This document shows, piece after piece, positions 23,173 through 31,485 of a stretch of DNA of 31,678 nucleotides (its first letter is position 1; each line of letters begins with the position of its first letter). The DNA comes from Treponema sp. (GTDB lineage: Bacteria > Spirochaetota > Spirochaetia > Treponematales > Treponemataceae): contig SFOB01000022.1 of the NCBI GenBank assembly GCA_004554075.1, forward strand, positions 1 to 31,678. The letters run 5' to 3'. The notes under the pieces were generated by a model that ran no database searches, was not told where the DNA came from, and saw nothing but the letters and a program-made list of their open reading frames with translations. Made by a program: the position numbers and the translations under genes.

Positions 23173-23230
23173 GGTGAATGCAAAGGATTCCCGGGTCAAG
23201 CCCGAGAATGACATTTGTTGGTAATTCACC
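23173..23230 (+). promoter_or_regulatory. 7-bp stem enclosing repeat A ahead of rpsB
   Basis: GGTGAAT at 23173-23179 pairs with ATTCACC at 23224-23230, looping out the repeat hairpin; it ends four bases before the rpsB Shine-Dalgarno GAAGGAG. Possible site for translational control. Confidence 0.35.
23186..23212. repeat. Family A repeat, single hairpin, copy 4
   Basis: GATTCCCGGGTCAAGCCCGAGAATGAC: one half of the paired element, with a C-A mismatch in the stem. It lies in the rpsB leader. Confidence 0.8.
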
Positions 23231-23246
23231 CGTGAAGGAGTTAATC

Positions 23247-24122
23247 ATGGCAGTAGTAACCATGAAGAACCTGTTGGAATCTGGAGTACACTTCGGACAT
23301 CAGGTAAAACGCTGGGATCCACGTATGAAGAAGTACATCTTCGCAGAACGCAATGGTATCCACATTATCGACTTGCAGAAGACAATCGCTGCAATCAAAG
23401 ACGGCTATGATGAAGTACGCAGAGTTACTGCATCTGGCAAATCAATCCTCTTCGTAGGAACTAAAAAACAGGCACAGCAGGCTGTACAGAAAGAAGCTGA
23501 ACGCTGTGGTATGTTCTATGTAAACAACCGCTGGCTTGGTGGTATGCTTACAAACTTCGCTACAATCAAAAAATCACTTCAGCGCCTCAAGAAAATCGAA
23601 AAGATGGAAATTGACGGCACATTCGATAATCTTACAAAAAAAGAAGTAGCTGCCCTCCAGAAGGAAAAGGCAAAGCTCGAAAAGAACCTCGGTGGTATTA
23701 AAGAGATGAAGGAACTCCCAGGAGCTCTCTTCGTAATCGATACACACAAGGAACAGCTCGCTGTTGCAGAAGCACGCAGAATGGGTATCCCAATCATCGC
23801 TGTTGTTGATACAAACTGTAACCCAGAAGGAATCGACTACCCTATTCCAGGTAACGATGACGCTATCCGCGCTATTTCTTTGTTCACTTCTATTATTGCT
23901 AACGCTGTAATTGAATCTGACAATGAAGCTGGTCTTAAGATTCTTGAGAACCTTAACGACGAAGATGATGTTCAGACTGACGCTTCTACACGTACAGAAG
24001 ATCAGGAAATCGTTGATTATTCTAACTATCAGCCAACTGAACCAAAAGAAGAAGATGTTGAAGCAGACGAAAAAGAAAGTCTTGCTGACGACGTTGACGA
24101 AGACAAAATTTATAAGGACTAA
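23247..24122 (+). CDS. rpsB: 30S ribosomal protein S2
   Basis: 291 residues from ATG 23247 (GAAGGAG upstream). MKNLLESGVHFGHQVKRWDPRMKKYIF and NRWLGGMLTNFATIKKS are S2 hallmarks, as is IPIIAVVDTNCNPEGIDYPIPGNDDAIRA. The protein is about 50 residues longer than E. coli S2 because of an acidic C-terminal tail after residue 250, rich in Asp and Glu. It starts the translation/isoprenoid/lipid cluster. The frame upstream of the ATG reads through the repeat and is rejected as start. Confidence 0.97.
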   Translation: MAVVTMKNLLESGVHFGHQVKRWDPRMKKYIFAERNGIHIIDLQKTIAAIKDGYDEVRRVTASGKSILFVGTKKQAQQAVQKEAERCGMFYVNNRWLGGMLTNFATIKKSLQRLKKIEKMEIDGTFDNLTKKEVAALQKEKAKLEKNLGGIKEMKELPGALFVIDTHKEQLAVAEARRMGIPIIAVVDTNCNPEGIDYPIPGNDDAIRAISLFTSIIANAVIESDNEAGLKILENLNDEDDVQTDASTRTEDQEIVDYSNYQPTEPKEEDVEADEKESLADDVDEDKIYKD

Positions 24123-24125
24123 TAT

Positions 24126-24959
24126 ATGGCAATCACAGCAGCTGACGTAAAGGCACTTCGCGAAGCAACTGGTGCCGGAATGATGGAATGTAAAAAAGCC
24201 CTTACAGAATGTAATGGCGACATGGCAGAAGCAGAAAAATATCTTAAGGAAAAGGGACTTGCAGCTATGGCTAAGCGCGCTGAGCGTGCTACAACTGAAG
24301 GTCGCCTCTTCATCCGCCAGAACGGCAATAAAATTGCAGTTGTTGAACTTACTTGCGAAACAGACTTCGTAGCAAACAACGCAGACTTTATCGCTGTAGG
24401 TGAAAAGCTCCTCGACGTAACTTTCGAAAAGGGTTACACAAAGGTTGAAGCTGATCACGAAGCTATCCTTGAGCCACTCAAGGTATCTATCCGTGAAAAC
24501 ATGAAGGTTGCAAAGGTTGAAGTAATTGATGTACCTGCTGATGCATCTGCTTCATTCTACGTACACTCAGACAAGAAAACTGGTGCTGTAGTTGTAGTTA
24601 AAGGTTCTACTGCAGATGTAGTAAAGACTTTTGCTTATGACTGCTGTCTCCACATTGCAGCTTTCACACCATCTTATCTTTCAAAGAAAGATGTTCCAGA
24701 ATCATATGTTGCTGAACAGAAAGAAATCTTCAAGGCACAGATGGATCAGGACGAAAAGATGGCTGGTAAGCCTGAGAACGTTAAGGAAGGAATTCTCCAG
24801 GGTAAGATTAACAAGCACCTTGCAGAAATCTGTTTCGAAGACCAGATGTTCGTAAAGGACGACAAGAAAACTGTAACAGCAAAACTTGCAGAAGTTGGAA
24901 AGGAAGCTGGTGCTTCTTTGAGCTTCGCTACAGCTAAATTGTTCGTACTTGGAAAGTAA
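24126..24959 (+). CDS. tsf: Translation elongation factor Ts
   Basis: Nucleotide exchange factor for EF-Tu. 277 residues: UBA-like N-terminus VKALREATGAGMMECKKAL, the EF-Tu-contacting CETDFVANNADF motif, then the coiled/dimer regions, and the C-terminal module ILQGKINKHLAEICFEDQMFVKDD. Only three bases separate it from rpsB, whose coding end supplies AAGGA. This is the standard rpsB-tsf pair. A large antisense frame over rpsB/tsf has no supporting features. Confidence 0.97.
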   Translation: MAITAADVKALREATGAGMMECKKALTECNGDMAEAEKYLKEKGLAAMAKRAERATTEGRLFIRQNGNKIAVVELTCETDFVANNADFIAVGEKLLDVTFEKGYTKVEADHEAILEPLKVSIRENMKVAKVEVIDVPADASASFYVHSDKKTGAVVVVKGSTADVVKTFAYDCCLHIAAFTPSYLSKKDVPESYVAEQKEIFKAQMDQDEKMAGKPENVKEGILQGKINKHLAEICFEDQMFVKDDKKTVTAKLAEVGKEAGASLSFATAKLFVLGK

Positions 24960-24971
24960 GTTTTTTTTAAG

Positions 24972-25060
24972 GTGGTTTCGATACGCCCTTTGGGCTACTC
25001 AACCACCGTTATAAAAAATGTCTGGTGGTTGAGTGCCGCGAAGCGGTGTATCGAAACCAC
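24972..25060. repeat. Family B palindromic repeat, copy 2
   Basis: GTGGTTTCGATAC ... GTATCGAAACCAC perfect outer arms (13 bp), each followed by a small hairpin (GCCCTTTGGGC on the left, CCGCTTCGCGG on the right), then CTCAACCACC/GGTGGTTGAG. It fills the tsf-frr gap and is transcribed with the operon. Confidence 0.92.
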
Positions 25061-25092
25061 TGGACATTACACGTTTTAATTAGGAGTTAGAA

Positions 25093-25635
25093 ATGGCAGA
25101 CATCGAAGAAAGAATGACTAAAACTATCGATTCTTTAAAAGATTCATTCAATACAATCAGAACTGGACGCGCTAATGCCGCAATTTTTGATAAGGTTCGT
25201 GTTGATTATTACGGAACAAAATCACCTTTGAATCAGGTTGCTACAATCGCAATTCCTGAAGCTCGTTCTGTCATCATCACTCCTTTTGACAAATCACTCA
25301 TTTCTGAAATTGAAAAGGCTATTCAGGTAGCTGACCTTGGATTAAACCCATCAAACGATGGTAAGGTAATCCGCATTGCAATTCCTGCTCTTACAGCAGA
25401 CCGCCGTAAGGAACTTGTAAAGCAGGCTAAAACTGTTGCAGAAAACTCAAGAACAGCAATCCGCAACATCCGCCGCGACGGAAACGACGACCTCAAGAAA
25501 CAGCAGAAAGACGGAACACTCACAGAGGACGGACTTAAAACTGAAACAGACAAGCTTCAGAAGCTTACAGATAAATACATCGACGAAATCAATAAGATTT
25601 ACGATGCAAAGGAAAAGGATATCATGCAGAACTAA
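25093..25635 (+). CDS. frr: Ribosome recycling factor
   Basis: 180 residues with the long three-helix bundle pattern of RRF: MTKTIDSLKDSFNTIRTGRA at the start, PLNQVATIAIPEARSVIITPFDKSLISEIEKAI in the beta domain, GKVIRIAIPALTADRRKELVKQAK, and AIRNIRRDGNDDLKK. Releases post-termination ribosomes with EF-G. TAGGAG is located 8-13 bases before the ATG. It is separated from tsf by repeat B but otherwise keeps the common tsf-frr-uppS order (pyrH is absent). Confidence 0.97.
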   Translation: MADIEERMTKTIDSLKDSFNTIRTGRANAAIFDKVRVDYYGTKSPLNQVATIAIPEARSVIITPFDKSLISEIEKAIQVADLGLNPSNDGKVIRIAIPALTADRRKELVKQAKTVAENSRTAIRNIRRDGNDDLKKQQKDGTLTEDGLKTETDKLQKLTDKYIDEINKIYDAKEKDIMQN

Positions 25636-25638
25636 TGC

Positions 25639-26373
25639 ATGAATGACTTTATGGCTTTGGATAAGGAAAATCTTCCGCTGCATGTAGCCATTACAATGGA
25701 CGGCAACGGAAGATGGGCACAAGAAAGAAAACTCCCCCGCACTTCTGGACACGACGAGGGCTTGCGCACTGCGAAGAGAATCGTAAAGGCTGCAAGCGAC
25801 ATTGGAATAAAATATCTTACACTTTATGTTTTTTCCACTGAAAACTGGAAGCGTGCCGAACAGGAAGTTGGATTTTTAATGAACCTTATCCATACCCATC
25901 TTTGTGCTGAACTGGACTTCTACAGAGAAAATAAAATCAGAGTACGCCACATAGGAAACTTTGATGCTCTGCCTAAGGGAGTTCAAAAAGATATACAACA
26001 GGCAATTGAAGATACAGCCGGCTTTACCGGCATGACAGTAAACCTTGCAATCAACTATGGCGGACGTGACGAAATAATCCGCGGAATCAAAAAAATCATA
26101 AATGAAAAAGTTCCGGCAGAAAAGCTGGACGAAAAACTCTTCTCCACATATCTTGATATGCCGAATGTTCCGGATGTAGACCTTCTTATTCGAACTGGTG
26201 GAGAACAAAGACTCAGCAATTATCTTTTATGGCATGTAGCTTATGCCGAACAAATATATTGTGACACACTCTGGCCAGATTATTCAAATGAGGAATTTAT
26301 TTCTCATATTGAGGCCTTTCAGCACAGAAACAGACGTTTTGGTGCCGAAAAGCCGGCCGCAAAAAAGGAATAA
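25639..26373 (+). CDS. uppS: Undecaprenyl diphosphate synthase (isoprenyl transferase)
   Basis: Makes the C55 lipid carrier for cell-wall synthesis from FPP and IPP. 244 residues: catalytic loop ITMDGNGRWAQERKLPR with Asp21, then GHDEGLRTAKRI, LTLYVFSTENWKR, NLAINYGGRDEI, and the C-terminal DLLIRTGGEQRLSNYLLWHVAYAEQIYCDTLWPDY. It starts three bases after the frr stop with no clear Shine-Dalgarno, suggesting reinitiation; ATG 25651 is an alternative four codons later. Confidence 0.96.
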   Translation: MNDFMALDKENLPLHVAITMDGNGRWAQERKLPRTSGHDEGLRTAKRIVKAASDIGIKYLTLYVFSTENWKRAEQEVGFLMNLIHTHLCAELDFYRENKIRVRHIGNFDALPKGVQKDIQQAIEDTAGFTGMTVNLAINYGGRDEIIRGIKKIINEKVPAEKLDEKLFSTYLDMPNVPDVDLLIRTGGEQRLSNYLLWHVAYAEQIYCDTLWPDYSNEEFISHIEAFQHRNRRFGAEKPAAKKE

Positions 26374-26376
26374 AGT

Positions 26377-27213
26377 ATGAGTAAAGTTGTAAAAAGACTT
26401 TTGACATTTTTTATAGGAATTCCACTGGTACTAGCAATAGTATTCTGTGATTTTCTAAACCATTTACCACTTCAGATTGCAATAGGAGTTTTTGCAGTTC
26501 TTGGAGCAAATGAGTTTTATAACATGCTTACTAAAAAAGGCTGTGTTCTTTTTAATAAAGAATTGATTTTGATTCTTACTGCTCTTCTTCCTTTTTCAAG
26601 TTACATCTTTTTACTTGCCGGTCTTTCACTTGATGTAACTCCATGGCTTTTCATTGCACTTGTAATTTTTTTAATGGGTTGTGAATGTTTTACAGCAAAA
26701 AGTTTTGAAAACTCTGTTTATAAAATTGCTTATTCAACACTCACACTTTTTTACACCGGCTTACTTCTTACCTTCCTTTCAAGAATGACAATTCTTCCTG
26801 ATTCAAAATACATAATCAGTCTCTTTTTGATTTTTGTATTTATGTGCGACTCATTTGCCTGGTTCTTTGGCATTCTTTTTGGAAAATCAACAAGAGGATT
26901 TGTTGCAGCAAGTCCTAACAAGAGTCTTGTTGGCTTTATTGGTGGAATTGCAGGTTCATTAGGCTGCGGCTTCCTCTTTAAGTATATCTTCCCGGAAGTA
27001 ATGACAATCAGCAATGTAAATCTTGCAATTCTTGGAGCAATTACTGCAGTTGCCGCAATTATCGGAGATTTGATTGAATCTGTTTTCAAACGCTCATGCG
27101 ACATTAAAGACAGTGGTAATCTTATTCCTGGTCGTGGCGGTGTACTCGATTCCATTGACTCAGTAATTATTGCCGCTCCGATTTTCTATATTGGTTATAA
27201 TTTCTTGTTCTAA
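26377..27213 (+). CDS. cdsA: Phosphatidate cytidylyltransferase
   Basis: Integral membrane enzyme converting phosphatidic acid and CTP to CDP-diacylglycerol for phospholipid synthesis. 278 residues with about seven to eight hydrophobic helices, DSFAWFFGILFGKS, and the C-terminal family signature built around GDLIESVFKRSCDIKD and GNLIPGRGGVLDSIDS. It begins three bases after uppS. Its stop is followed directly by a family A repeat, which separates it from dxr. Confidence 0.95.
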   Translation: MSKVVKRLLTFFIGIPLVLAIVFCDFLNHLPLQIAIGVFAVLGANEFYNMLTKKGCVLFNKELILILTALLPFSSYIFLLAGLSLDVTPWLFIALVIFLMGCECFTAKSFENSVYKIAYSTLTLFYTGLLLTFLSRMTILPDSKYIISLFLIFVFMCDSFAWFFGILFGKSTRGFVAASPNKSLVGFIGGIAGSLGCGFLFKYIFPEVMTISNVNLAILGAITAVAAIIGDLIESVFKRSCDIKDSGNLIPGRGGVLDSIDSVIIAAPIFYIGYNFLF

Positions 27214-27222
27214 AATAAATAT

Positions 27223-27283
27223 GTCACCCCGAACTTGTTTCAGGGTCTCATTTATAAGATCCCGAAACAAGTTCGGGATGACG
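27223..27283. repeat. Family A paired-hairpin repeat, copy 5
   Basis: GTCA, hairpin CCCCGAACTTGTTTCAGGG (one mismatch), GTCTC spacer, hairpin CCCGAAACAAGTTCGGG, ATGACG. It lies between cdsA and dxr within the operon. Confidence 0.9.
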
Positions 27284-27298
27284 TGTCACGGATAGCAT

Positions 27299-28387
27299 AT
27301 GAAAAAGGTTTTAGTTCTTGGTTGTACAGGGTCTATTGGCTCCAGCACTCTTGATATCATAAATAACATGCCTGAAGAGTTCTGCGTTTGCGGACTTCAG
27401 GCTCATTCAAATAATGAAAAACTTTCTAAGCTTGCAGCAGACTACAAATGTCCAAGTCTACTTTCTTCTGAAGATAATTCACAGGAAGCTTTTCAAAAGC
27501 TTATAGACCAGGCTCAGCCTGATATTGTAGTAAACGGTATAGCCGGTGCTGCTGGACTCCTGCCTTCAAAAACCGTTCTTGAAAATGGAATTGATTTAGC
27601 CCTTGCTAACAAAGAAACAATTGTTATGGCAGGTCCTCTTATTAAGGAGCTTGCCCGTGAAAAAAGAGCAGCCCTACTTCCGGTAGATTCAGAACATTCT
27701 GCAATTTTTAATCTCACTCAGAGAATCGGTATGCAGAATATTAAAAAGATTGTAATTACAGCAAGCGGTGGGCCTTTCAGAACCTACACAAAGGAGCAGC
27801 TGGAAGAAGTTACTCTTGAACAGGCTCTAAAGCACCCAACCTGGAATATGGGAAAGAAAATCACAATCGACTCTTCAACCCTTGCTAATAAAGGACTTGA
27901 AGTTATTGAAGCAGCCTTTCTTTTTGATGTAACTGCAGACCAGATTGATGTTGTTGTTCATCCGCAAAGTCTTATTCATTCATTAGTTAGAACTAACGAC
28001 GGAGAACTTTATGCACAGATTTCTGAACCGGATATGAAGCATCCTATTTTGTGTGCCCTCAACTGGCCCGAAAACAAAAAATGTTACATGGAAGAGTTTG
28101 ATTTGTTTGATAAAACGATGACCTTCTACAAACCAAGAATGAATGATTTTCCTCTCCTTTCCTACGCCTTTGAATGCGTACGTTTTGGAAAATGCTATCC
28201 TATTGCCTTTAATGCCGCAAACGAAGTTGCAGTACATGCCTTTATAGACGGCAAAATCAACTATCCTTCAATTTCCCGTATTGTACGCGCTGTACTTGAC
28301 CGCAACTGGAATACATATCTTGATTCCTTTGAAACTGTTTTTGAAGCAGATAAAAAGGCCCGCGAATACGCTATGGAGCTTATATAA
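27299..28387 (+). CDS. dxr: 1-deoxy-D-xylulose 5-phosphate reductoisomerase
   Basis: Second step of the MEP isoprenoid pathway, feeding the UppS substrate supply. 362 residues: NADPH-binding GCTGSIGSSTLDI (9-21), NGIAGAAGLLPS, LANKETIVMAG, metal ligands Asp130 and Glu132 in PVDSEHSAIF, ITASGGPFR, and KHPTWNMGKKITIDSSTLANKGLEVIEA with Glu201. No strong ribosome-binding site precedes ATG 27299; the upstream bases are the end of repeat A. The stop shares a base with the rseP start (TAATG), so the two are translationally coupled. Confidence 0.97.
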   Translation: MKKVLVLGCTGSIGSSTLDIINNMPEEFCVCGLQAHSNNEKLSKLAADYKCPSLLSSEDNSQEAFQKLIDQAQPDIVVNGIAGAAGLLPSKTVLENGIDLALANKETIVMAGPLIKELAREKRAALLPVDSEHSAIFNLTQRIGMQNIKKIVITASGGPFRTYTKEQLEEVTLEQALKHPTWNMGKKITIDSSTLANKGLEVIEAAFLFDVTADQIDVVVHPQSLIHSLVRTNDGELYAQISEPDMKHPILCALNWPENKKCYMEEFDLFDKTMTFYKPRMNDFPLLSYAFECVRFGKCYPIAFNAANEVAVHAFIDGKINYPSISRIVRAVLDRNWNTYLDSFETVFEADKKAREYAMELI

Positions 28388-29496
28388 TGAAGTGGCTGTA
28401 TGGAATCTTATGTTTATTCTTTCTGATTATCTTTCATGAATTCGGCCACTTTCTTGCAGCCAAGCTTTTCGGCGTAAAGGTAGAAAGTTTTTCTATCGGC
28501 TTCGGCCCCGTTCTACTCCACCGCACAGTAAAAGGAACAGACTACCGTCTTTCCCTCATTCCACTCGGCGGCTATTGCGGCATGAAGGGAGAAAAAGATT
28601 TTCAGAAGGCAATTGAAGAAAAGCTTCCAGAAATCCAGGCAGAACCAGATTCCCTTTATGGCATTCACCCATTCAAGAGAGCTTTGATTGGTTTTGCAGG
28701 TCCTTTCTTTAATTTTATTTTTGCAATCATTGCCTGTGCCTTTATAAATGGAATCGGCTATACCTATTATACATATTCAAATAAGATTCTTATAACAGAT
28801 AACCTTCCTTCATCTGCTGCCCGCGATGCAGGCATTCAATCCGGTGATATTATCATTCAGATTAATAATAAAAAGATTTTTGATTTTTCTGAATTGATTG
28901 AAGAAGTTTCTGTAAGACCCGATGAAGATCTGAAAATTATAGTAGACCGTGACGGAGAGCTTCTTGAATTTAACGTACATTCAGAAATGGATAAATCTTC
29001 TGGCAGCGGAAAAATCGGAGTTGCCGCAGACACATCAAAAGTTTTGAAAAAGGAAGCACCAACTTACAGCTTCTTTCCGGCAATTTACCATGGTTTTACA
29101 GATGCTATAAAATCGGTTGGAATTACAATTAAAAGCATTGGAATACTCTTTAAGGGTGTTGATATGAACAATGCAGTTTCAGGCCCGGCCCGGGTCACAG
29201 AACTTCTTGGCAGCACTGTAAAAGAAGGCTTTTCTGCAGGCTTAAAAGTAGGCTTTGTAAGCCTTATGAGCCTTATGTCAGTAATCAGCATTTCACTTTT
29301 TATAATGAATCTGCTTCCAATTCCAATTCTGGACGGCGGCCTTATTTTAATCGCTCTTATTGAAATTATTATTCGCCGGCGTATAAATCCGCGCATACAG
29401 TATTATGTGCAGTTTATAGGCTTGGCATTTATTGCTTTAATATTTATCATTGGACTTAAAGGTGATATCTTTTATTTTATAAACAGGGGTAAATAA
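28387..29496 (+). CDS. rseP: Site-2 intramembrane zinc metalloprotease (RseP family)
   Basis: 369 residues. Active-site helix IIFHEFGHFLAAKLFG with His17, Glu18 and His21; third metal ligand in NLLPIPILDGG (Asp316); one PDZ domain around residues 130-200 (SAARDAGIQSGDIIIQINNKKI). E. coli RseP has two PDZ domains, so this is the shorter form. It cleaves membrane-embedded substrates such as anti-sigma factors or signal-peptide remnants; no substrate is encoded nearby. It follows dxr in the conserved lipid/envelope cluster and overlaps the next gene by one base. Confidence 0.93.
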   Translation: MKWLYGILCLFFLIIFHEFGHFLAAKLFGVKVESFSIGFGPVLLHRTVKGTDYRLSLIPLGGYCGMKGEKDFQKAIEEKLPEIQAEPDSLYGIHPFKRALIGFAGPFFNFIFAIIACAFINGIGYTYYTYSNKILITDNLPSSAARDAGIQSGDIIIQINNKKIFDFSELIEEVSVRPDEDLKIIVDRDGELLEFNVHSEMDKSSGSGKIGVAADTSKVLKKEAPTYSFFPAIYHGFTDAIKSVGITIKSIGILFKGVDMNNAVSGPARVTELLGSTVKEGFSAGLKVGFVSLMSLMSVISISLFIMNLLPIPILDGGLILIALIEIIIRRRINPRIQYYVQFIGLAFIALIFIIGLKGDIFYFINRGK

Positions 29497-31403
29497 TGAA
29501 AAAATACATTGGACTTCTGGCTGCGGCCCTTCTTTCATTTTCAATTTATGCACAGTCTCATATTTCAACACAGTCTCATCAGGCACAGGTAACTCAGATT
29601 TCACCAGTTTCTGCACGTGGAACTGACGGTTCATATTACACTGCTTCTGACGACGGCTTTGTCATTAAATGGTCTTTTGACGGTCAGGGAGAACACTATC
29701 AGTTTTCTGATGTTTCAATAAAACTCCTTGCAGTTTCCCCTGGTGGAAATGAAATTGCAATTTACGAAACAGACGGTGGTTCAATAAACCGCCTTACAGT
29801 CTGGGACTGGAAAACACTTACCCGTAAATATCTGAAGAAGTTTTCTGATTCAATTACTTCCCTTTCCTACTCTGCTAAAGGAACCTACCTTATTGCAGGA
29901 ACTGCAACTGTAGATGGTGCTGTCTGCATACGTACTCAGGGCTGGCAGATTGTAGACAAGATTAAGGCGAATACCGGAATTGTAAGTTATATTCACACAA
30001 GTGGAACAGAAAAGACCTGTGTATTCTATTCTCCTTCAGGAGCCCTGTCTTTTTATGATTTTACAACTGGAAAACTTAAGCAGAAAATGCAGATCTTAAA
30101 AGGTCTTTCGCAGACAGTTATGTACAACGACAACCGCCTTTTTGCCGGAGTTCGCGACAATACAATTTACATTACTGCTTCTGGAAAGACTATTGCCTCC
30201 GTTCCTGCAAATAATCCGATTATTATTTCTACAGAAGCTGATTATAATCTTTACTATCTGGAAACAGATGGACGCGGTAACTATGAAGTAAAGATGATTG
30301 AAAGTCAGGAAGAAAACAAGGTTTCAAATCCGCGACTGGTAAAGAGCCTTAAAGGTCCTAGAGGCTCTGCTGTTGTTACCGCAGCTGTTAAGGATGCAAC
30401 AAGCATTTATTTTGGCGGCAAGAACGGTTCTGTATACAAGAGCGAAGTTGAAGCTACAATCACAACAAACACAATGGTAGAAATGACCGAAAATATCTAT
30501 TCAAAGATTTACGGTATGGCTCCAGCTGAAAATGATTTTTACTTCCTTACTACAAATGCAATTTACCGTTCTTCTTATGATACCGGTGTAATTTCAAGAC
30601 TTTCTACTACCTCCGGCGAAACAGATATTATTGCCTATAAGAATAATTCTGCAATTTTGTGGAGTCAGTCTGAAAATTCTCCGGTTAAACTTGTAAATCT
30701 TGAAACAAAAGCTTCCAGCGTTTTATTCACACCAAAGAACAGTGTGCAGAAGGTTAAGCTTTGTTCTGTTGAAGGAAATGACTTCCTAATTGAAATTGAA
30801 AGCAACAGCGTGGTTAATCTTTATGATATGCAGAGCGGAAAGCTTTCTGAGATTTATTCAGGAACCGGTATTCAGGATGCAGTGTACATGAACAACAAAC
30901 TTGTATACATTGCAAAATCTGCGGCAACTAATCCACAGACTCCGCTTTTGAGCGTAAATCCGGAAACAATGGAAACTGTTCCTCTTCCTATCAAGGGTAA
31001 TGTTACTTACGCTTTGAGCACAGACGGAAAAACAATCTACGGTCTTAATATTATTTCTGATGATACAGGACGCAATACTTACGTATTCTCTTACAATATT
31101 TACACAAAGCAGATGACAAATATTTTGAAGTTTGCAGAAGAGGATGCAGAAGCCTTTACTTATTTGAGTGGAAATACATTATTTACAAATATCGGCCGCA
31201 ACAAGGTATACTGCTACAATCTTTCTACTAAAAAGAGATTTGCTTATAACCGCTCGGCTTCTATTCCAAAGACACTTTGTCTGAATAGCCGCAGAGCAGT
31301 TATTTTGAACTCTAACGGTAGTATTTCCTGGTGTGGAACTACAGACAGCAAGTTACTTGCAGACTGGTACTTAACCAAAGATGATCAGTGGTATGAATTT
31401 TAG
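29496..31403 (+). CDS. Exported WD40-like beta-propeller protein, function unknown
   Basis: 635 residues. Signal peptide KKYIGLLAAALLSFSIYA|QSH, so periplasmic or surface-exposed. The rest is rich in short beta repeats of propeller type, for example GSYYTASDDGFVIKWSFDG, KLLAVSPGGNEIAIYETDGG...LTVWDWKTL and SITSLSYSAKGTYLIAGTATVDGAVCI near the N-terminus, then less regular blades (STDGKTIYGLNI) up to the C-terminus. No enzymatic motif. The start overlaps the rseP stop (TAATG), so the two are co-expressed; a scaffold or sensor role at the envelope is possible. It ends the operon, followed by a family A repeat. Confidence 0.85.
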   Translation: MKKYIGLLAAALLSFSIYAQSHISTQSHQAQVTQISPVSARGTDGSYYTASDDGFVIKWSFDGQGEHYQFSDVSIKLLAVSPGGNEIAIYETDGGSINRLTVWDWKTLTRKYLKKFSDSITSLSYSAKGTYLIAGTATVDGAVCIRTQGWQIVDKIKANTGIVSYIHTSGTEKTCVFYSPSGALSFYDFTTGKLKQKMQILKGLSQTVMYNDNRLFAGVRDNTIYITASGKTIASVPANNPIIISTEADYNLYYLETDGRGNYEVKMIESQEENKVSNPRLVKSLKGPRGSAVVTAAVKDATSIYFGGKNGSVYKSEVEATITTNTMVEMTENIYSKIYGMAPAENDFYFLTTNAIYRSSYDTGVISRLSTTSGETDIIAYKNNSAILWSQSENSPVKLVNLETKASSVLFTPKNSVQKVKLCSVEGNDFLIEIESNSVVNLYDMQSGKLSEIYSGTGIQDAVYMNNKLVYIAKSAATNPQTPLLSVNPETMETVPLPIKGNVTYALSTDGKTIYGLNIISDDTGRNTYVFSYNIYTKQMTNILKFAEEDAEAFTYLSGNTLFTNIGRNKVYCYNLSTKKRFAYNRSASIPKTLCLNSRRAVILNSNGSISWCGTTDSKLLADWYLTKDDQWYEF

Positions 31404-31408
31404 TTCAT

Positions 31409-31483
31409 GTCATTCCCGTGCTTGACACGGGAATCTAGATATCTCTGTGGTTTCTAGATCCTCGGGTCAAGCCCGAGGATGAC
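31409..31483. repeat. Family A paired-hairpin repeat, copy 6
   Basis: GTCAT, hairpin TCCCGTGCTTGACACGGGA, ATCTAGA ... TCTAGAT middle arms, hairpin CCTCGGGTCAAGCCCGAGG, ATGAC. The middle arms also pair. It lies between convergent genes and may act as their shared 3' structure. Confidence 0.9.
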
Positions 31484-31485
31484 AG

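Noticed and set aside
23574..24458. 294-codon - strand frame over rpsB and tsf
   Set aside because: It lies opposite two certain ribosomal/translation genes, has no motif, and its Cys/Phe-rich sequence is typical of antisense reading.
7556..31483. CRISPR array as an explanation of the palindromic repeats
   Set aside because: Copies are kilobases apart, lack regular spacers, vary in stem sequence and have no cas genes nearby.
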